This document shows positions 17,891 to 26,754 of a stretch of 64,000 bases of DNA, one piece after another. Below the pieces are notes generated by a model. It did no database searches and was not told the origin of the DNA. It was given only the letters and a program-made list of their open reading frames with translations. The translations under genes were made by a program, and so were the position numbers. Origin of the DNA: Pseudobdellovibrionaceae bacterium. GTDB lineage: Bacteria > Bdellovibrionota > Bdellovibrionia > Bdellovibrionales > Bdellovibrionaceae. The stretch lies in the NCBI GenBank assembly GCA_019637955.1, contig JAHBUS010000005.1:227246-291245 (forward strand), in the 5' to 3' direction. The number at the start of each line of letters is the position of its first letter. Position 1 is the stretch's first letter.

Positions 17891-18529
17891 TCAAACTCCG
17901 CGTTGTTCGGCATTCCAGATATATTTATGAAGCTGCAATTGCAAGCGCGCAGATGAATTTTGATGCAGAATTTTTTCTGCAAGCCACCGAGGCTCAATTT
18001 CCTTATATGATGGGCTGTATAAAACGCAAAATTTTTCGAATAAATCATGTTGACGACAAAATTGTTCTGCCCAGTTGAAGTCGGTCTCACTGCAAATCAC
18101 AAATTTGAACTCGGTTGTTTCAGAGGTAAAATTCAAGTTTTCGAGCAGGAACGAATCCGCCGCTCCCGAGTCGGGAGTCTTGACGTCCAAAATAATTTTC
18201 ACGCGTGGATCGACATCTTTGCAGCTGCGCGAACCGCTCGTTTCGAGCGACACCTTGAAGCCGCGGTCGCATAAAATCGACATCAATTCGTGAACTTCTT
18301 TTTGCAAAAGAGGTTCGCCGCCGGTGATGCAAACGTAAGGCGTTCGGTGCCGCTCGATTTCTTTCAGGATCGTTTCGAGGTCTTGTTTTTCGCCTTCGTA
18401 GTAGGAGTACGTCGTGTCGCAGTAGGTGCAGCGCAGGTTGCAACCCGTGGTTCGCACAAACACCGTGGGAAGACCGGCGTAGGTCGTCTCCCCTTGAATG
18501 CTAAAAAAAATCTCGTTGATCTTCAGCAC
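17891..18529 (-). CDS. queE: 7-carboxy-7-deazaguanine synthase
   Basis: The 212-residue radical SAM enzyme has the cluster motif CNLRCTYC near residues 30-37, the QueE start signature INEIFFSIQGETTYAGLP, and SAM-binding YVCITGGEPLLQ. QueE converts 6-carboxytetrahydropterin to CDG in queuosine/7-deazaguanine synthesis. No other queuosine gene is nearby. The divergent upstream region (18530-18659) separates it from ftsK. Confidence 0.93.
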   Translation of the reverse strand: MLKINEIFFSIQGETTYAGLPTVFVRTTGCNLRCTYCDTTYSYYEGEKQDLETILKEIERHRTPYVCITGGEPLLQKEVHELMSILCDRGFKVSLETSGSRSCKDVDPRVKIILDVKTPDSGAADSFLLENLNFTSETTEFKFVICSETDFNWAEQFCRQHDLFEKFCVLYSPSYKEIEPRWLAEKILHQNSSARLQLQLHKYIWNAEQRGV

Positions 18530-18659
18530 GCCAAAACCCTTGAAAAAGCCATTTCTTCTGCCGCGTTAGGAGCGGGACCATAGCCCTTGGACTAGGCTCT
18601 GTCGAGGACCTTTGAACTGGGCTGGTCAAAGTTTGCCAAGGCCCCGTAAATTGAGAGGG

Positions 18660-20993
18660 ATGAACCGCCTCTTGAAGAAATTTCGCCAGGATCTCTTAGG
18701 TCTTGTTTTCCTCGCCATCGGTCTTTTCGTTGGGCTTGCTTTCGTGAGTTTTAGCCCCTTGGACCCTTCGCTCAACTCCATCGGTCATGGCTTAAAAGTC
18801 ACGAACTGGTGCGGGATCGTCGGTAGCTTCTTGGCCGACGCTGTTTTTCAGCTCTGCGGCGTTTCGGCGTGGCTTTTGCTCCCCGGCCTGCTCCGCTTGT
18901 CGTGGGTGGCCTTTCGCGGTGATGAGTTTAGCCTGAAGAATTTGAAGTTGGTGTGGGGCCTGCTGCTTTTGGTGGTCTTTTCGACCCTGACGGCCGTTTA
19001 TTTTCCGCAGACACGCCTATATCAAGACCAAATCGCGGTGGGCGGTATCCTGGGTCTGAGCCTCAGCAAGGGCCTGATTCAGGCGTTTAACCCCGTTGGC
19101 GTTCAAGTGGTGTTGTGGTTCGCGGCGTCGGTTCTTTTTATCTTCTTCTCCGAGAAAAACTTGTCCGAGCTGACCAAGGTTCCCGCCCGCCTGCTCAAGC
19201 GTGTTTGGGGCTTGGACTGGGCCTCGATGTGGACAAACATGTGGAAATCGGCCGCTCCCGTGATCGAGAAGAAAAAGAAAGAAAAGGCGGAGCCCGCAAC
19301 CGCCAAGGCCTTGCCCTTGGCGGCGGAGCCCGAGCGCGTCCAGCGCGCCGCCCCTGTCCCCGTTCAAATCGAAATGCCGGTGGATGAAGACTTGGACGAG
19401 GACGACGAGGCGCCCGCCGCCCCGGCGAAGAAGCGCAAGGTCGTGGTCACGGCCCGCGTTCCCAACCGCGTTGAGAACTGGAAAATGCCCAAGGTCGATG
19501 AGCTCATCGACGATCCGCCCGCAAGCCGCGTGAAGATCGACCAGAATGAAATCAAAGAAAAGGCCCGCGTTTTGACCGAAAAGCTCGCGCTCTTTGGCGT
19601 GACGGGCGAAGTGGTCGCCGCCAAGCCAGGCCCCGCGGTCACCATGTTCGAATTTAAACCGGACTCGAGCGTGAAACTCAGTAAGATCACCGAACTTGAA
19701 GACGATCTCTCACTGGCCTTGGCCAGCGAGTCGCTACGGATCTTGGCGCCGATTCCGGGCCGCGACGTTGTGGGGATCGAAACCTCGAACCGTCAGCGCG
19801 AAACCGTCTACATGAAAGACATGTTCGCCGAGAACAAGTTTTGGAACGATGACATCACGCTTCCGCTCGCCCTTGGCCGCAAAGTGGATGGAACTCCGGA
19901 GATCGTGGACTTACGAAAAATGCCGCACTTGATGGTGGCCGGTACGACCGGCTCCGGCAAATCGGTGTTTACGGTGTCGGCGATTATGGGCCTTATCTTC
20001 CGCCATTCGCCGAAGACGCTAAAGCTCATCTTGATCGATCCCAAACAAGTCGATCTCGCGGTTTTCGAAAAGGTTCCGCATCTCTCGGTGCCGGTGGTGA
20101 CCGATTCGCGGCAAGCCGTACTGGCTTTGAAGTGGGCCGTTCGCGAGATGGAGAAGCGTTACAAGTCCATGAGCAAATTCGGCGCGCGTAAAATCGAAGA
20201 GTACAACGCGGCGGTGAGCGAACTCTCGAAAGAGCAAATCAAAGAGCACGCCGAAATGAACGACGAGCTCGAACAAACGCCCGGTAAAAAAGGCGAGATG
20301 TACTATTACAATCAACTCCCCTTCATGGTGATCGTGGTGGAGGAGTTCGCCGATTTGATGACCGTCGACAAAGCCAACGTCGAACAATCGGTGGTGCGTC
20401 TGGCGCAAAAAGCGCGCGCCTGCGGCATCCATCTCGTGCTGTGCTTGCAGAGCCCACGCAAAGAGTTCGTCACCGGCGCGATCAAATCCAACATCCCGGG
20501 CCGTATCGCCTTTAAAGCGGCCAGCAGCATGGAATCGCGAATCATTCTCGACGACGTTGGCGCCGAGCGGCTGCTCGCGACCGGCGACATGCTCTACCGT
20601 GGTCCCGGCTCATCGGCCATCGTGCGGCACCACGGTCCGTTCTTGAAAGACACCGACATCAAAGATTCGACCAAGTTCTGGGCGGAGCAGGGTGAGCCTG
20701 ATTTTGACCCCGCAGCGCTCAAGGCCCTTGAGCCGACGAGTGAGGGTGGCGGAGGCGGCGAAGCGGGCGAGTTTGGCGATGAGCCCCAGGATGAACGCTA
20801 CGCAGAAATTTTGGACTGGGTGCAGACGCAAAAGGAAATCAGCGCGTCGCTCATTCAGCGTCGATTCCAATTGGGTTATCCCCGCGCCGCACGCATGATC
20901 GAGACGTTTGAACGCGGCGGGATTGTCGGACCCGCCAACGGCAGCAAGCCGCGTCAAGTTCTGATTCATAATCTCAAAGATCTCGGAGCTTAA
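18660..20993 (+). CDS. ftsK: DNA translocase FtsK/SpoIIIE
   Basis: The 777-residue protein has an N-terminal four-span membrane domain (about 15-170), a charged/proline linker, a FtsK alpha/beta domain and a motor domain with Walker A GTTGSGKS at residues 428-435, Walker B in MVIVVEEFADLM and the conserved CLQSPRKEFVTGAIKSNIPG. A C-terminal winged-helix gamma domain (SASLIQRRFQLGYPRAARMIE) reads KOPS-type sequences. It resolves chromosome dimers at the division septum. The ATG at 18660 is assigned; the upstream TTG at 18612 adds residues that do not look native. The gene is monocistronic and followed by small inverted repeats. Confidence 0.95.
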   Translation: MNRLLKKFRQDLLGLVFLAIGLFVGLAFVSFSPLDPSLNSIGHGLKVTNWCGIVGSFLADAVFQLCGVSAWLLLPGLLRLSWVAFRGDEFSLKNLKLVWGLLLLVVFSTLTAVYFPQTRLYQDQIAVGGILGLSLSKGLIQAFNPVGVQVVLWFAASVLFIFFSEKNLSELTKVPARLLKRVWGLDWASMWTNMWKSAAPVIEKKKKEKAEPATAKALPLAAEPERVQRAAPVPVQIEMPVDEDLDEDDEAPAAPAKKRKVVVTARVPNRVENWKMPKVDELIDDPPASRVKIDQNEIKEKARVLTEKLALFGVTGEVVAAKPGPAVTMFEFKPDSSVKLSKITELEDDLSLALASESLRILAPIPGRDVVGIETSNRQRETVYMKDMFAENKFWNDDITLPLALGRKVDGTPEIVDLRKMPHLMVAGTTGSGKSVFTVSAIMGLIFRHSPKTLKLILIDPKQVDLAVFEKVPHLSVPVVTDSRQAVLALKWAVREMEKRYKSMSKFGARKIEEYNAAVSELSKEQIKEHAEMNDELEQTPGKKGEMYYYNQLPFMVIVVEEFADLMTVDKANVEQSVVRLAQKARACGIHLVLCLQSPRKEFVTGAIKSNIPGRIAFKAASSMESRIILDDVGAERLLATGDMLYRGPGSSAIVRHHGPFLKDTDIKDSTKFWAEQGEPDFDPAALKALEPTSEGGGGGEAGEFGDEPQDERYAEILDWVQTQKEISASLIQRRFQLGYPRAARMIETFERGGIVGPANGSKPRQVLIHNLKDLGA

Positions 20994-21031
20994 GAGAAAT
21001 TCACGCAAGGTTAAAGTCTCCTTAGTTGACT

Positions 21032-21048
21032 CTCCCAATTTTTGGGAG
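21032..21048. repeat. Inverted repeat between ftsK and the 192-aa gene
   Basis: CTCCCAA-TTT-TTGGGAG is a perfect 7-bp stem without a downstream T-run. A second nested hairpin (TCAGAC...GTCTGA with an inner CAGACG-type stem, about 21059-21090) lies just before the ribosome binding site of the next gene. Together they may be the 5' leader structure of the 192-aa secreted protein transcript. Confidence 0.45.
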
Positions 21049-21111
21049 GGCAATGGTCGTCAGACGAAAACACAGACGTTTGTCTGATCAACTGACCCAA
21101 GGAGGGAAACC

Positions 21112-21690
21112 ATGATCCGTGCACTCGCACTTGTTACCAGCCTGCTCGTAGGCTCTTTCGCGACCGCCGCTACACTCACTGACGTGATTGCTCGCACCGG
21201 CCAAACCATCGTGATGAGCGATGTGACGCCTGCTGGCTTTAACTTCAAAAAAGGTGATGAAGCCAATTACAACCTCAACATGAGCATCATCAAAGGTTCG
21301 ATGAAAATGCTCGTGATGGACATCGTCGCTGACGGCGTTTGGATCCAACAATTGGTGGACCTCGGTTTCGCCGGCAAGCAAGACATGCAGCAATTGATCG
21401 ACCCCAATACGGGCGAAATCAAAAAGCTCATCGTGAACGGTAAAGAACAAGCGCCGCCCAAAACTGGCGACGTTGAAGTGATCGACTCGAAAGAGGACAC
21501 CGTGACCGTTCCCGCCGGCACCTTCACTTGCTTGTACATCAAAGCAAAAGTGACTCAGGACGGTAAGGCTTCGGAAGCTCAGCAATGGGTCAACCCCAAA
21601 GAAGTTCCCGTTTTCGGCATGGTGAAAATGATCACCCAGTCTCAATTAGGACCCGTGACAGTCGAGCTGCTTTCGTTTAAACGTATGTAA
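21112..21690 (+). CDS. Secreted protein of unknown function (192 aa)
   Basis: The protein has a signal peptide (MIRALALVTSLLVGSFATAA) and a mature beta-rich domain. The segment VPAGTFTCLYIKAKVTQDGK, followed by WVNPKEVPVFGMVKM, is typical of periplasmic DUF3108-like or LolA-like folds that give a VPAGTF...VPVxG pattern. An excellent AAGGAGGG ribosome binding site precedes it. The next gene starts on the last base of its stop codon, so the two are coupled. It heads the run that leads to the dap genes. The function is unknown. Confidence 0.78.
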   Translation: MIRALALVTSLLVGSFATAATLTDVIARTGQTIVMSDVTPAGFNFKKGDEANYNLNMSIIKGSMKMLVMDIVADGVWIQQLVDLGFAGKQDMQQLIDPNTGEIKKLIVNGKEQAPPKTGDVEVIDSKEDTVTVPAGTFTCLYIKAKVTQDGKASEAQQWVNPKEVPVFGMVKMITQSQLGPVTVELLSFKRM

Positions 21691-22571
21691 TGACGTTTAC
21701 TTCGATCCGAGACTTCAAAAGAGCCACGCTTATTGCGTTGGCTCTTTTTTTTGGTTCTCAGGCGGGATCGCCGGCCCTGGCGGCCGGAAAAGTCGAAACC
21801 TACCAAGACCTGATCGAAAAAGCGTACAACCTCTCGTTGCAAAAAGACCGGCTTCAGGCCGTCAACCTCTTGGTCAGCGCCGCTCAGCGCGAATCTAAAA
21901 AGGGCCAAACACCCAAAGAACTCCTCACGGCCCTCGACGAGGTGTCGACCGTTTTCTACAGCGACAAAGCCCAACAGGCCTTTGAACTTGCGCTCTCGCT
22001 GCGGGTGACCGATCCGGGCTTGGCCAACACCAAGCTGACCGAAGCGGCGCGAATCGAACCCGACAACTTGCAAATTCTTTTGGAGCAGTTTCGTTTACAG
22101 ATCGCGGGCGGCGACTGCGACGGCGCCCACCGGGGAGCGCAGAAAGCGCTTGATCGAAATCCTTTTCCTGAAGATCTGCGTCTCGCTGCCGCCCAAGCGG
22201 CGCTTTGCGCGGGACGCCTTCAAGATTTTCAGACCTTGCGCTCGGCGATCGACGCGAAGAAAAGTCCGCGCGAAATTTTTTGGCTGGCTCTCGACCTTGA
22301 ACAGTCGCACCGGACCAGCAATTTCGGCCGCGGACGTGAACTTTCGGTTCAGCTTTCAAAAGCCGACACCGCTTTTCCCGAGGCCTTCTACTGGCTCTGG
22401 AAATTCAATCAGGGCCTCAAAATTCCGGACGAGCGCGCCGGAACGAAATACCTCGCGCTTTGCAAAAGCCTCAGTTCCCGCCTGACACGGCAGTATCTTG
22501 CGGAGCCTCGTCTCTGCCGGCGCCAGGCCGAAGTCGAAGCTGAGATCAAAAAAAGCAGGGTGACCGAATGA
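21690..22571 (+). CDS. Secreted TPR-like repeat protein (293 aa)
   Basis: The first 32 residues are a signal sequence (LIALALFFGSQAGSPALAA). The rest is helical with TPR-like pairs (for example AQQAFELALSLRVTDPGLANTKLTEAARIEPD). Such arrays usually mediate protein-protein contacts in the periplasm. The start overlaps the previous stop by one base, and the stop overlaps the next gene by 4 bases. It lies directly upstream of the LptM-like lipoprotein and dapF. The specific partner is not known. Confidence 0.72.
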   Translation: MTFTSIRDFKRATLIALALFFGSQAGSPALAAGKVETYQDLIEKAYNLSLQKDRLQAVNLLVSAAQRESKKGQTPKELLTALDEVSTVFYSDKAQQAFELALSLRVTDPGLANTKLTEAARIEPDNLQILLEQFRLQIAGGDCDGAHRGAQKALDRNPFPEDLRLAAAQAALCAGRLQDFQTLRSAIDAKKSPREIFWLALDLEQSHRTSNFGRGRELSVQLSKADTAFPEAFYWLWKFNQGLKIPDERAGTKYLALCKSLSSRLTRQYLAEPRLCRRQAEVEAEIKKSRVTE

Positions 22572-22789
22572 ACGCCAAATCCGCTTGTCTCTTGGGCCTT
22601 TTGACCGCGCTCGTCGCGGGCTGCGGAGTTCGCGGCCGTCCGCTTCCCCCTGAGACGCCGCCGCCGCTCGGGCGTGGAGAGCCGAGCTTCAAGAAGGCCA
22701 CCGAAAAAGTCGTGCTACCGGCCAAGAAGAAGCGCGAGGCGCCGCCGGACGATTGGAATGAGCCCGAAGATTTTCGTGAAGGAGAGTAA
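22568..22789 (+). CDS. LptM (YifL)-like small lipoprotein
   Basis: The 73-residue protein has a lipoprotein signal (LLTALVAGCG) and a short proline-rich mature part starting GCGVRGRPLPPETPPP. This resembles the conserved GCGxKGPLxxP start of LptM/YifL, the small lipoprotein that matures the LPS translocon LptDE. Location supports it: in Proteobacteria lptM lies immediately upstream of dapF, and here dapF starts on the base after its stop codon. The start overlaps the upstream TPR gene. The mature region is longer and more basic than E. coli LptM, so the assignment is by pattern and synteny. Confidence 0.68.
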   Translation: MNAKSACLLGLLTALVAGCGVRGRPLPPETPPPLGRGEPSFKKATEKVVLPAKKKREAPPDDWNEPEDFREGE

Positions 22790-23590
22790 ATGGCCACGCG
22801 TTTGATTTCGCGCATGTCAGGAGCTGGAAACACCTTTTTGGTGTGGAACGCCACCAGTGAGAATGTTCCCAAAGAATCGCGCGCCGGCATCGTGCGCCTT
22901 CTTTGTGATAGCTTCACCGGCTTTTACACCGACGGCATGATTTTCATTGAGAAAGATCCCTCGGGACAAAACGATTTCGTTTGGGACTTTTACAACTCCG
23001 ACGGGTCCAACGCCGAAATGTGCGGCAACGCCGCCCGCTGTGCGGCGCTTTACTACAAGCACCGCCTCGGCGGCAGCGACAAAGTCAAATTTCAAACCCG
23101 TGCCGGACAGATCATTGCTGAGGTCTTGGACTTTCAGATCGTGGAAGTGCAAATGCCCAAGCTCAAAGAGCCGGGCAAGTTTGTCGAGATCGCCGACGGC
23201 AAAAAGAAAACGGAGTACTTCTTTGTGAACACGGGCGTTCCGCACCTGGTGGTCGAAGGCGAGCCCGATCAGGAACTGGCCGAGAAGCTGCGCCATGCCC
23301 CCGAACTCGGTGATGCGGGCGCGAACGTGACGTTCGTGAACGAAGTCACGCCCGGCGAAATGGAGGCCGTGACGTTCGAGCGCGGCGTGGAGAACTTCAC
23401 GCTGGCCTGCGGAACCGGGGCCGTGGCGGCCGCCGCCTTCTCGTTGTTGAAAAATCCGTTGCTCCGGCAGCACGCGGTCGAAATGCCGGGCGGATCCCTG
23501 CGCGTTGAATGGAAGTCCGACACGCAGGCCGTTTTGAGCGGTCCCACGCAGTTCGAATTCGACCTCCAGTTTCCCGAGGACAACTTATGA
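22790..23590 (+). CDS. dapF: Diaminopimelate epimerase
   Basis: The 266-residue enzyme has both catalytic cysteines in their motifs: C78 in GSNAEMCGNAARC and C207 in LACGTGAVA. The start MSGAGNTF-type segment (residues 9-16) is also typical. It interconverts LL- and meso-diaminopimelate for peptidoglycan and lysine. It overlaps dapA by 4 bases, and dapB follows directly, giving a compact dapF-dapA-dapB unit. Catalysis in the cytoplasm. Confidence 0.96.
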   Translation: MATRLISRMSGAGNTFLVWNATSENVPKESRAGIVRLLCDSFTGFYTDGMIFIEKDPSGQNDFVWDFYNSDGSNAEMCGNAARCAALYYKHRLGGSDKVKFQTRAGQIIAEVLDFQIVEVQMPKLKEPGKFVEIADGKKKTEYFFVNTGVPHLVVEGEPDQELAEKLRHAPELGDAGANVTFVNEVTPGEMEAVTFERGVENFTLACGTGAVAAAAFSLLKNPLLRQHAVEMPGGSLRVEWKSDTQAVLSGPTQFEFDLQFPEDNL

Positions 23591-24426
23591 AAAAGTTTAA
23601 AGGCATCATCACCGCGTTGATCACACCCTTCGAAAACTCGAAAGTTGATTTCGCCTCGCTCGAGCGCTTGGTTGATCATCAGCTGAAAAATGGTGTCGAG
23701 GGATTCGTCATCAACGGGACAACGGCCGAAAGTCCCACGCTCAACCCCCAAGAGCGCGACGAAATATTTAAAAAAGTGAAGGCGATGGTGCCAGCAGAGT
23801 TTCCGCTGTGGATGGGAACGGGCTCCAATTCCACCGAGAAAACCGTCGAAGATTCGCGCGCCGCCGAAAAACTGGGTGCCGACGCTCTTTTAGTCGTGGT
23901 TCCGTATTACAACAAACCTCCGCAGCGTGGACTGTTTGAGCATTTCATGAAAGTGGCGAGCGCGACGGGCCTGCCGAATTTTCTCTACAATGTTCCCGGC
24001 CGCACGATCACGAGTCTTGAAGTCGACACGGTTAAAAAGCTCGCGGAGCATCCGCAAATCATCGGAATCAAGGAAGCCACGGGCAATATCGACCTCGCGA
24101 AACAAATCCGGGCCGCATGCGGCAACGAGTTTATCATGCTCTCGGGCGACGACGGCACTTACGATGAGTTCATGATGGCCGGAGGTGACGGCGTGATCTC
24201 GGTGGCTTCGCACGTGATTCCCAAGGCGATGAAGGCGCAAAAAGCGCGTGAGCATTTGGATTTGATCAACGCGCTTTTCAGCGAAGCGAATCCGATCCCG
24301 GTGAAAATGGCCATGCACTTGATGGGCGTGATCAAATCGCCCGAGTGCCGTCTGCCGCTCGTGACCTTGAGCGACTCGGCGACCGAAAAATTGAAAATCG
24401 AGATGAAAAAGAAAGATTTGCTCTAG
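23587..24426 (+). CDS. dapA: 4-hydroxy-tetrahydrodipicolinate synthase
   Basis: The 279-residue TIM-barrel protein starts at the ATG overlapping dapF's stop; the longer frame from 23509 is within dapF. It has the start KGIITALITPF, GTTAESPTL near residue 44, FLYNVPGRT, and the Schiff-base lysine in IIGIKEATG. It condenses pyruvate with aspartate semialdehyde, the first committed step of the lysine/DAP pathway. dapB follows with a single base between. Confidence 0.95.
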   Translation: MKKFKGIITALITPFENSKVDFASLERLVDHQLKNGVEGFVINGTTAESPTLNPQERDEIFKKVKAMVPAEFPLWMGTGSNSTEKTVEDSRAAEKLGADALLVVVPYYNKPPQRGLFEHFMKVASATGLPNFLYNVPGRTITSLEVDTVKKLAEHPQIIGIKEATGNIDLAKQIRAACGNEFIMLSGDDGTYDEFMMAGGDGVISVASHVIPKAMKAQKAREHLDLINALFSEANPIPVKMAMHLMGVIKSPECRLPLVTLSDSATEKLKIEMKKKDLL

Positions 24427-24427
24427 A

Positions 24428-25144
24428 ATGAAAAAATCCAAACTTCAGGTCGCGGTCATCGGCGCCGGCGGCCGTATGGGACAAGAAATTGGCGAAGTTC
24501 TCTCGCAGCGAAAAGACACCCGCGCTCAAGTCGGCGTCGTCCGCAAGGGTGAGGCGTCGGGCTTTGAGCGCTCGGAAACTTCGCTGAGCGCCCCGGCACT
24601 TAAAAAGGCCGACGTTTGGATCGACTTTTCGACGCTCGAAAGTTTTTCGGCGAACGTGAAGGCCGCCGTGCAAGCGGGCCGCCCGCTCGTCAGCGGCGTG
24701 ACCGGATTGACCGAGAAACACCTCAAAGAGCTTGAGCTGGCCGGAAAAAAAATTCCGGTTCTGTGGTCTCCAAATATGAGTTTTGGCATCGCCGCGCTTC
24801 GAAAAGCGCTCGCGGTGGCGGCGGAACTTGAGGATTTCGATTTTCAAATTGAAGAGTTTCATCACCGTCACAAAAAAGACAAGCCCAGCGGCACCGCGAT
24901 TTATTTGCAGAAAACTCTGGCTCAACACGTGAAAGGCAAGCTCCCCGAACCCCTGGCCGTTCGCGGTGGCGGAATCTTCGGCGTGCACAAAGTCTGGATG
25001 ATGTCCGAAGAGGAGACGATCTGCTTTGAACATCAGGCGCTGAACCGACGGGTCTTCGCCAAGGGCGCGGTTCAAGCCGCCGTTTGGCTCGCCAACCGCA
25101 AGCCCGGTCTGTACACGATGGACGATCTTTTTGGTGGATTTTAA
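24428..25144 (+). CDS. dapB: 4-hydroxy-tetrahydrodipicolinate reductase
   Basis: The 238-residue enzyme has an N-terminal nucleotide-binding motif AVIGAGGRMGQEIG and the family hallmark EEFHHRHKKDKPSGTA near residues 139-154, where H and K residues bind substrate. The protein is at the short end of the family (usual 240-275), with a compact N-terminal domain. It reduces the DapA product with NAD(P)H. It overlaps no gene but is 3 bases from the HPPK-like frame after it. Confidence 0.94.
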   Translation: MKKSKLQVAVIGAGGRMGQEIGEVLSQRKDTRAQVGVVRKGEASGFERSETSLSAPALKKADVWIDFSTLESFSANVKAAVQAGRPLVSGVTGLTEKHLKELELAGKKIPVLWSPNMSFGIAALRKALAVAAELEDFDFQIEEFHHRHKKDKPSGTAIYLQKTLAQHVKGKLPEPLAVRGGGIFGVHKVWMMSEEETICFEHQALNRRVFAKGAVQAAVWLANRKPGLYTMDDLFGGF

Positions 25145-25147
25145 GCC

Positions 25148-25636
25148 ATGAACTTTGCCCTGGCCGCGATCTCGACCCAGCTGTCCCAGGGAACCGCCAG
25201 CCTTAAAGCCGTGCTTCGCGATTTCGAGCCCTTCGAAATCGAAAAGATCTCCAGCATTTACCGCCGGATCGAAGAGGCCACCGAAGGAACGTTGTCTTCG
25301 GATTTGGTCGTTGCCTTCAGACTGCGCACGAACATGGACCTTCAGAGCGTTAAACGGAAGGTCCGCGCGCTCGCATCGGAGCACCCCGCCACGAAGGTGT
25401 ACCTGCTCTCGTTCAACCATGACGTGATTTTGGACCCGAAAATGCCGCTCCCTCACCCGGATTTGCACGCAGACACCTTGATTCTACATTGCGCCGCCGA
25501 AATAGAGGGTGGATTCGAGCATCCAGTGCTTGGCCGGAGCCTGCAAGAGCTTGTAAAGTCCTCGCAACCACGAGACGGGCAATCGCGATTTGAATTTCTC
25601 TCTAGGGGAGAATCGCTCCTGTCTTCATCATCCTGA
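25148..25636 (+). CDS. HPPK (FolK)-like protein lacking the catalytic aspartates
   Basis: The 162-residue protein follows the fold pattern of 6-hydroxymethyl-dihydropterin pyrophosphokinase: start [21 protein letters not shown] (GSNLGD region), [10 protein letters not shown], then [19 protein letters not shown] and [11 protein letters not shown] at the end. But where HPPK has RTLDLDIML, with two Mg-binding aspartates, this protein has ATKVYLLSF (K83 and Y85 in their places), and the GSNLGD loop is not preserved. It is probably a non-catalytic or repurposed relative. It lies 3 bases after dapB and before a transaldolase gene. True folK would have to be elsewhere. Confidence 0.7.
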   Translation: MNFALAAISTQLSQGTASLKAVLRDFEPFEIEKISSIYRRIEEATEGTLSSDLVVAFRLRTNMDLQSVKRKVRALASEHPATKVYLLSFNHDVILDPKMPLPHPDLHADTLILHCAAEIEGGFEHPVLGRSLQELVKSSQPRDGQSRFEFLSRGESLLSSSS

Positions 25637-25656
25637 AGGGATGCAAAGGAGCTTTC

Positions 25657-26304
25657 ATGAAATTCTTTATCGACTCCGCCGACATTCAAGAAATTCGCAC
25701 CGCCGTTGATCGCGGTTGGGCGGATGGCGTGACCACCAACCCCTCGCTCATCGCGAAATCGGGCCGCCCCTTTTTCGAAGTCATCAAAGAAATTTGCAAA
25801 ACCGTCTCGGGTCCCGTTTCGGCCGAGGTGATCGGCACCAAAGCGGACGAAATGGTTCGTGAGGGGCTTGAGCTCGCGAAAATCGCCAACAATGTCGTCG
25901 TGAAAATTCCGATGACCGAAGAAGGCCTTGTCGCCGTTAAAAAACTCACCGCCGAAGGCATCAAAACCAATGTCACCCTCGTGTTCTCGGCCGTCCAGGC
26001 CCTGCTCGTGGCGAAAGCGGGCGCGACAATGGTGTCGCCCTTCGTGGGCCGCGTGGACGACATCGGTGCGGACGGCATGAGCCTGATCGCGGATATCGTT
26101 CAAATCTACGAAAACTACGACTTTAGCACCGAAGTGCTGGTGGCCAGTATCCGTAGCCCGAATCATATTTTACAATCAGCGCTGATGGGTGCACACATCT
26201 CCACGATTCCGTTCAAAGTCATGCAGCAACTTTGTCAGCACCCGCTCACGGACAAAGGTCTGCAGATCTTTATGAACGACTGGCAAAAGGCCCAGGTGAA
26301 ATGA
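25657..26304 (+). CDS. Transaldolase / fructose-6-phosphate aldolase-like enzyme
   Basis: The 215-residue small transaldolase type has the Schiff-base lysine K83 in [10 protein letters not shown], and the start [16 protein letters not shown] with [12 protein letters not shown] is diagnostic. Short members of this class may be transaldolase or fructose-6-phosphate aldolase; sequence alone does not separate them. The C-terminal part ([16 protein letters not shown]) is normal. It starts after an AAAGGAG ribosome binding site and its stop overlaps the following lipoprotein gene by 4 bases. Confidence 0.93.
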   Translation: MKFFIDSADIQEIRTAVDRGWADGVTTNPSLIAKSGRPFFEVIKEICKTVSGPVSAEVIGTKADEMVREGLELAKIANNVVVKIPMTEEGLVAVKKLTAEGIKTNVTLVFSAVQALLVAKAGATMVSPFVGRVDDIGADGMSLIADIVQIYENYDFSTEVLVASIRSPNHILQSALMGAHISTIPFKVMQQLCQHPLTDKGLQIFMNDWQKAQVK

Positions 26305-26738
26305 TCAGACTGATCTTGATTTCTTCATTATTGCCGCTGTTCCTTGGTCTCGGGGGTTGCATCACGGGCCACCTGATCAAGGAGTCGGACCGGTCTTTGA
26401 ACGAGATCAAGAACGCCGTTTTTGCGACCATGGGCCAGCCCCGTGAGTCGGCAACAAATGAGCGAGAGTTCCTCTCGGTTTATTTCTCGAAGAAGAAGGT
26501 TCAGAACTTCGATCCTGAAAAATCCAAAGAGCGCAACTACGCCAAGGTGACCGTCCTCGGAGACCGCCGTCCTTACGACATTCAGGTCCAGGTCTTTCTG
26601 GAAGAGCGTGTGGACGGGCATTACGAGGAGGTCGGGCTCGACGACGAGCTGTCGGACCAAATCGCCGAAGAAATCAAAAAGGCCCTGCGCAAGAGTCGTG
26701 ATCAGCGTAACGTGATTGACGACTTCCGCGCTTTCTAA
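26301..26738 (+). CDS. Putative lipoprotein of unknown function (145 aa)
   Basis: The protein begins [20 protein letters not shown], a lipoprotein signal with lipobox cysteine 20. The mature domain is charged with an alpha/beta pattern ([21 protein letters not shown]) and ends with a helical, basic region. The start overlaps the transaldolase stop by 4 bases; the earlier frame at 26232 is discarded. Membrane-anchored on the periplasmic side. No family recognised. Confidence 0.78.
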   Translation: MIRLILISSLLPLFLGLGGCITGHLIKESDRSLNEIKNAVFATMGQPRESATNEREFLSVYFSKKKVQNFDPEKSKERNYAKVTVLGDRRPYDIQVQVFLEERVDGHYEEVGLDDELSDQIAEEIKKALRKSRDQRNVIDDFRAF

Positions 26739-26754
26739 ATACGATTAGATAGTC

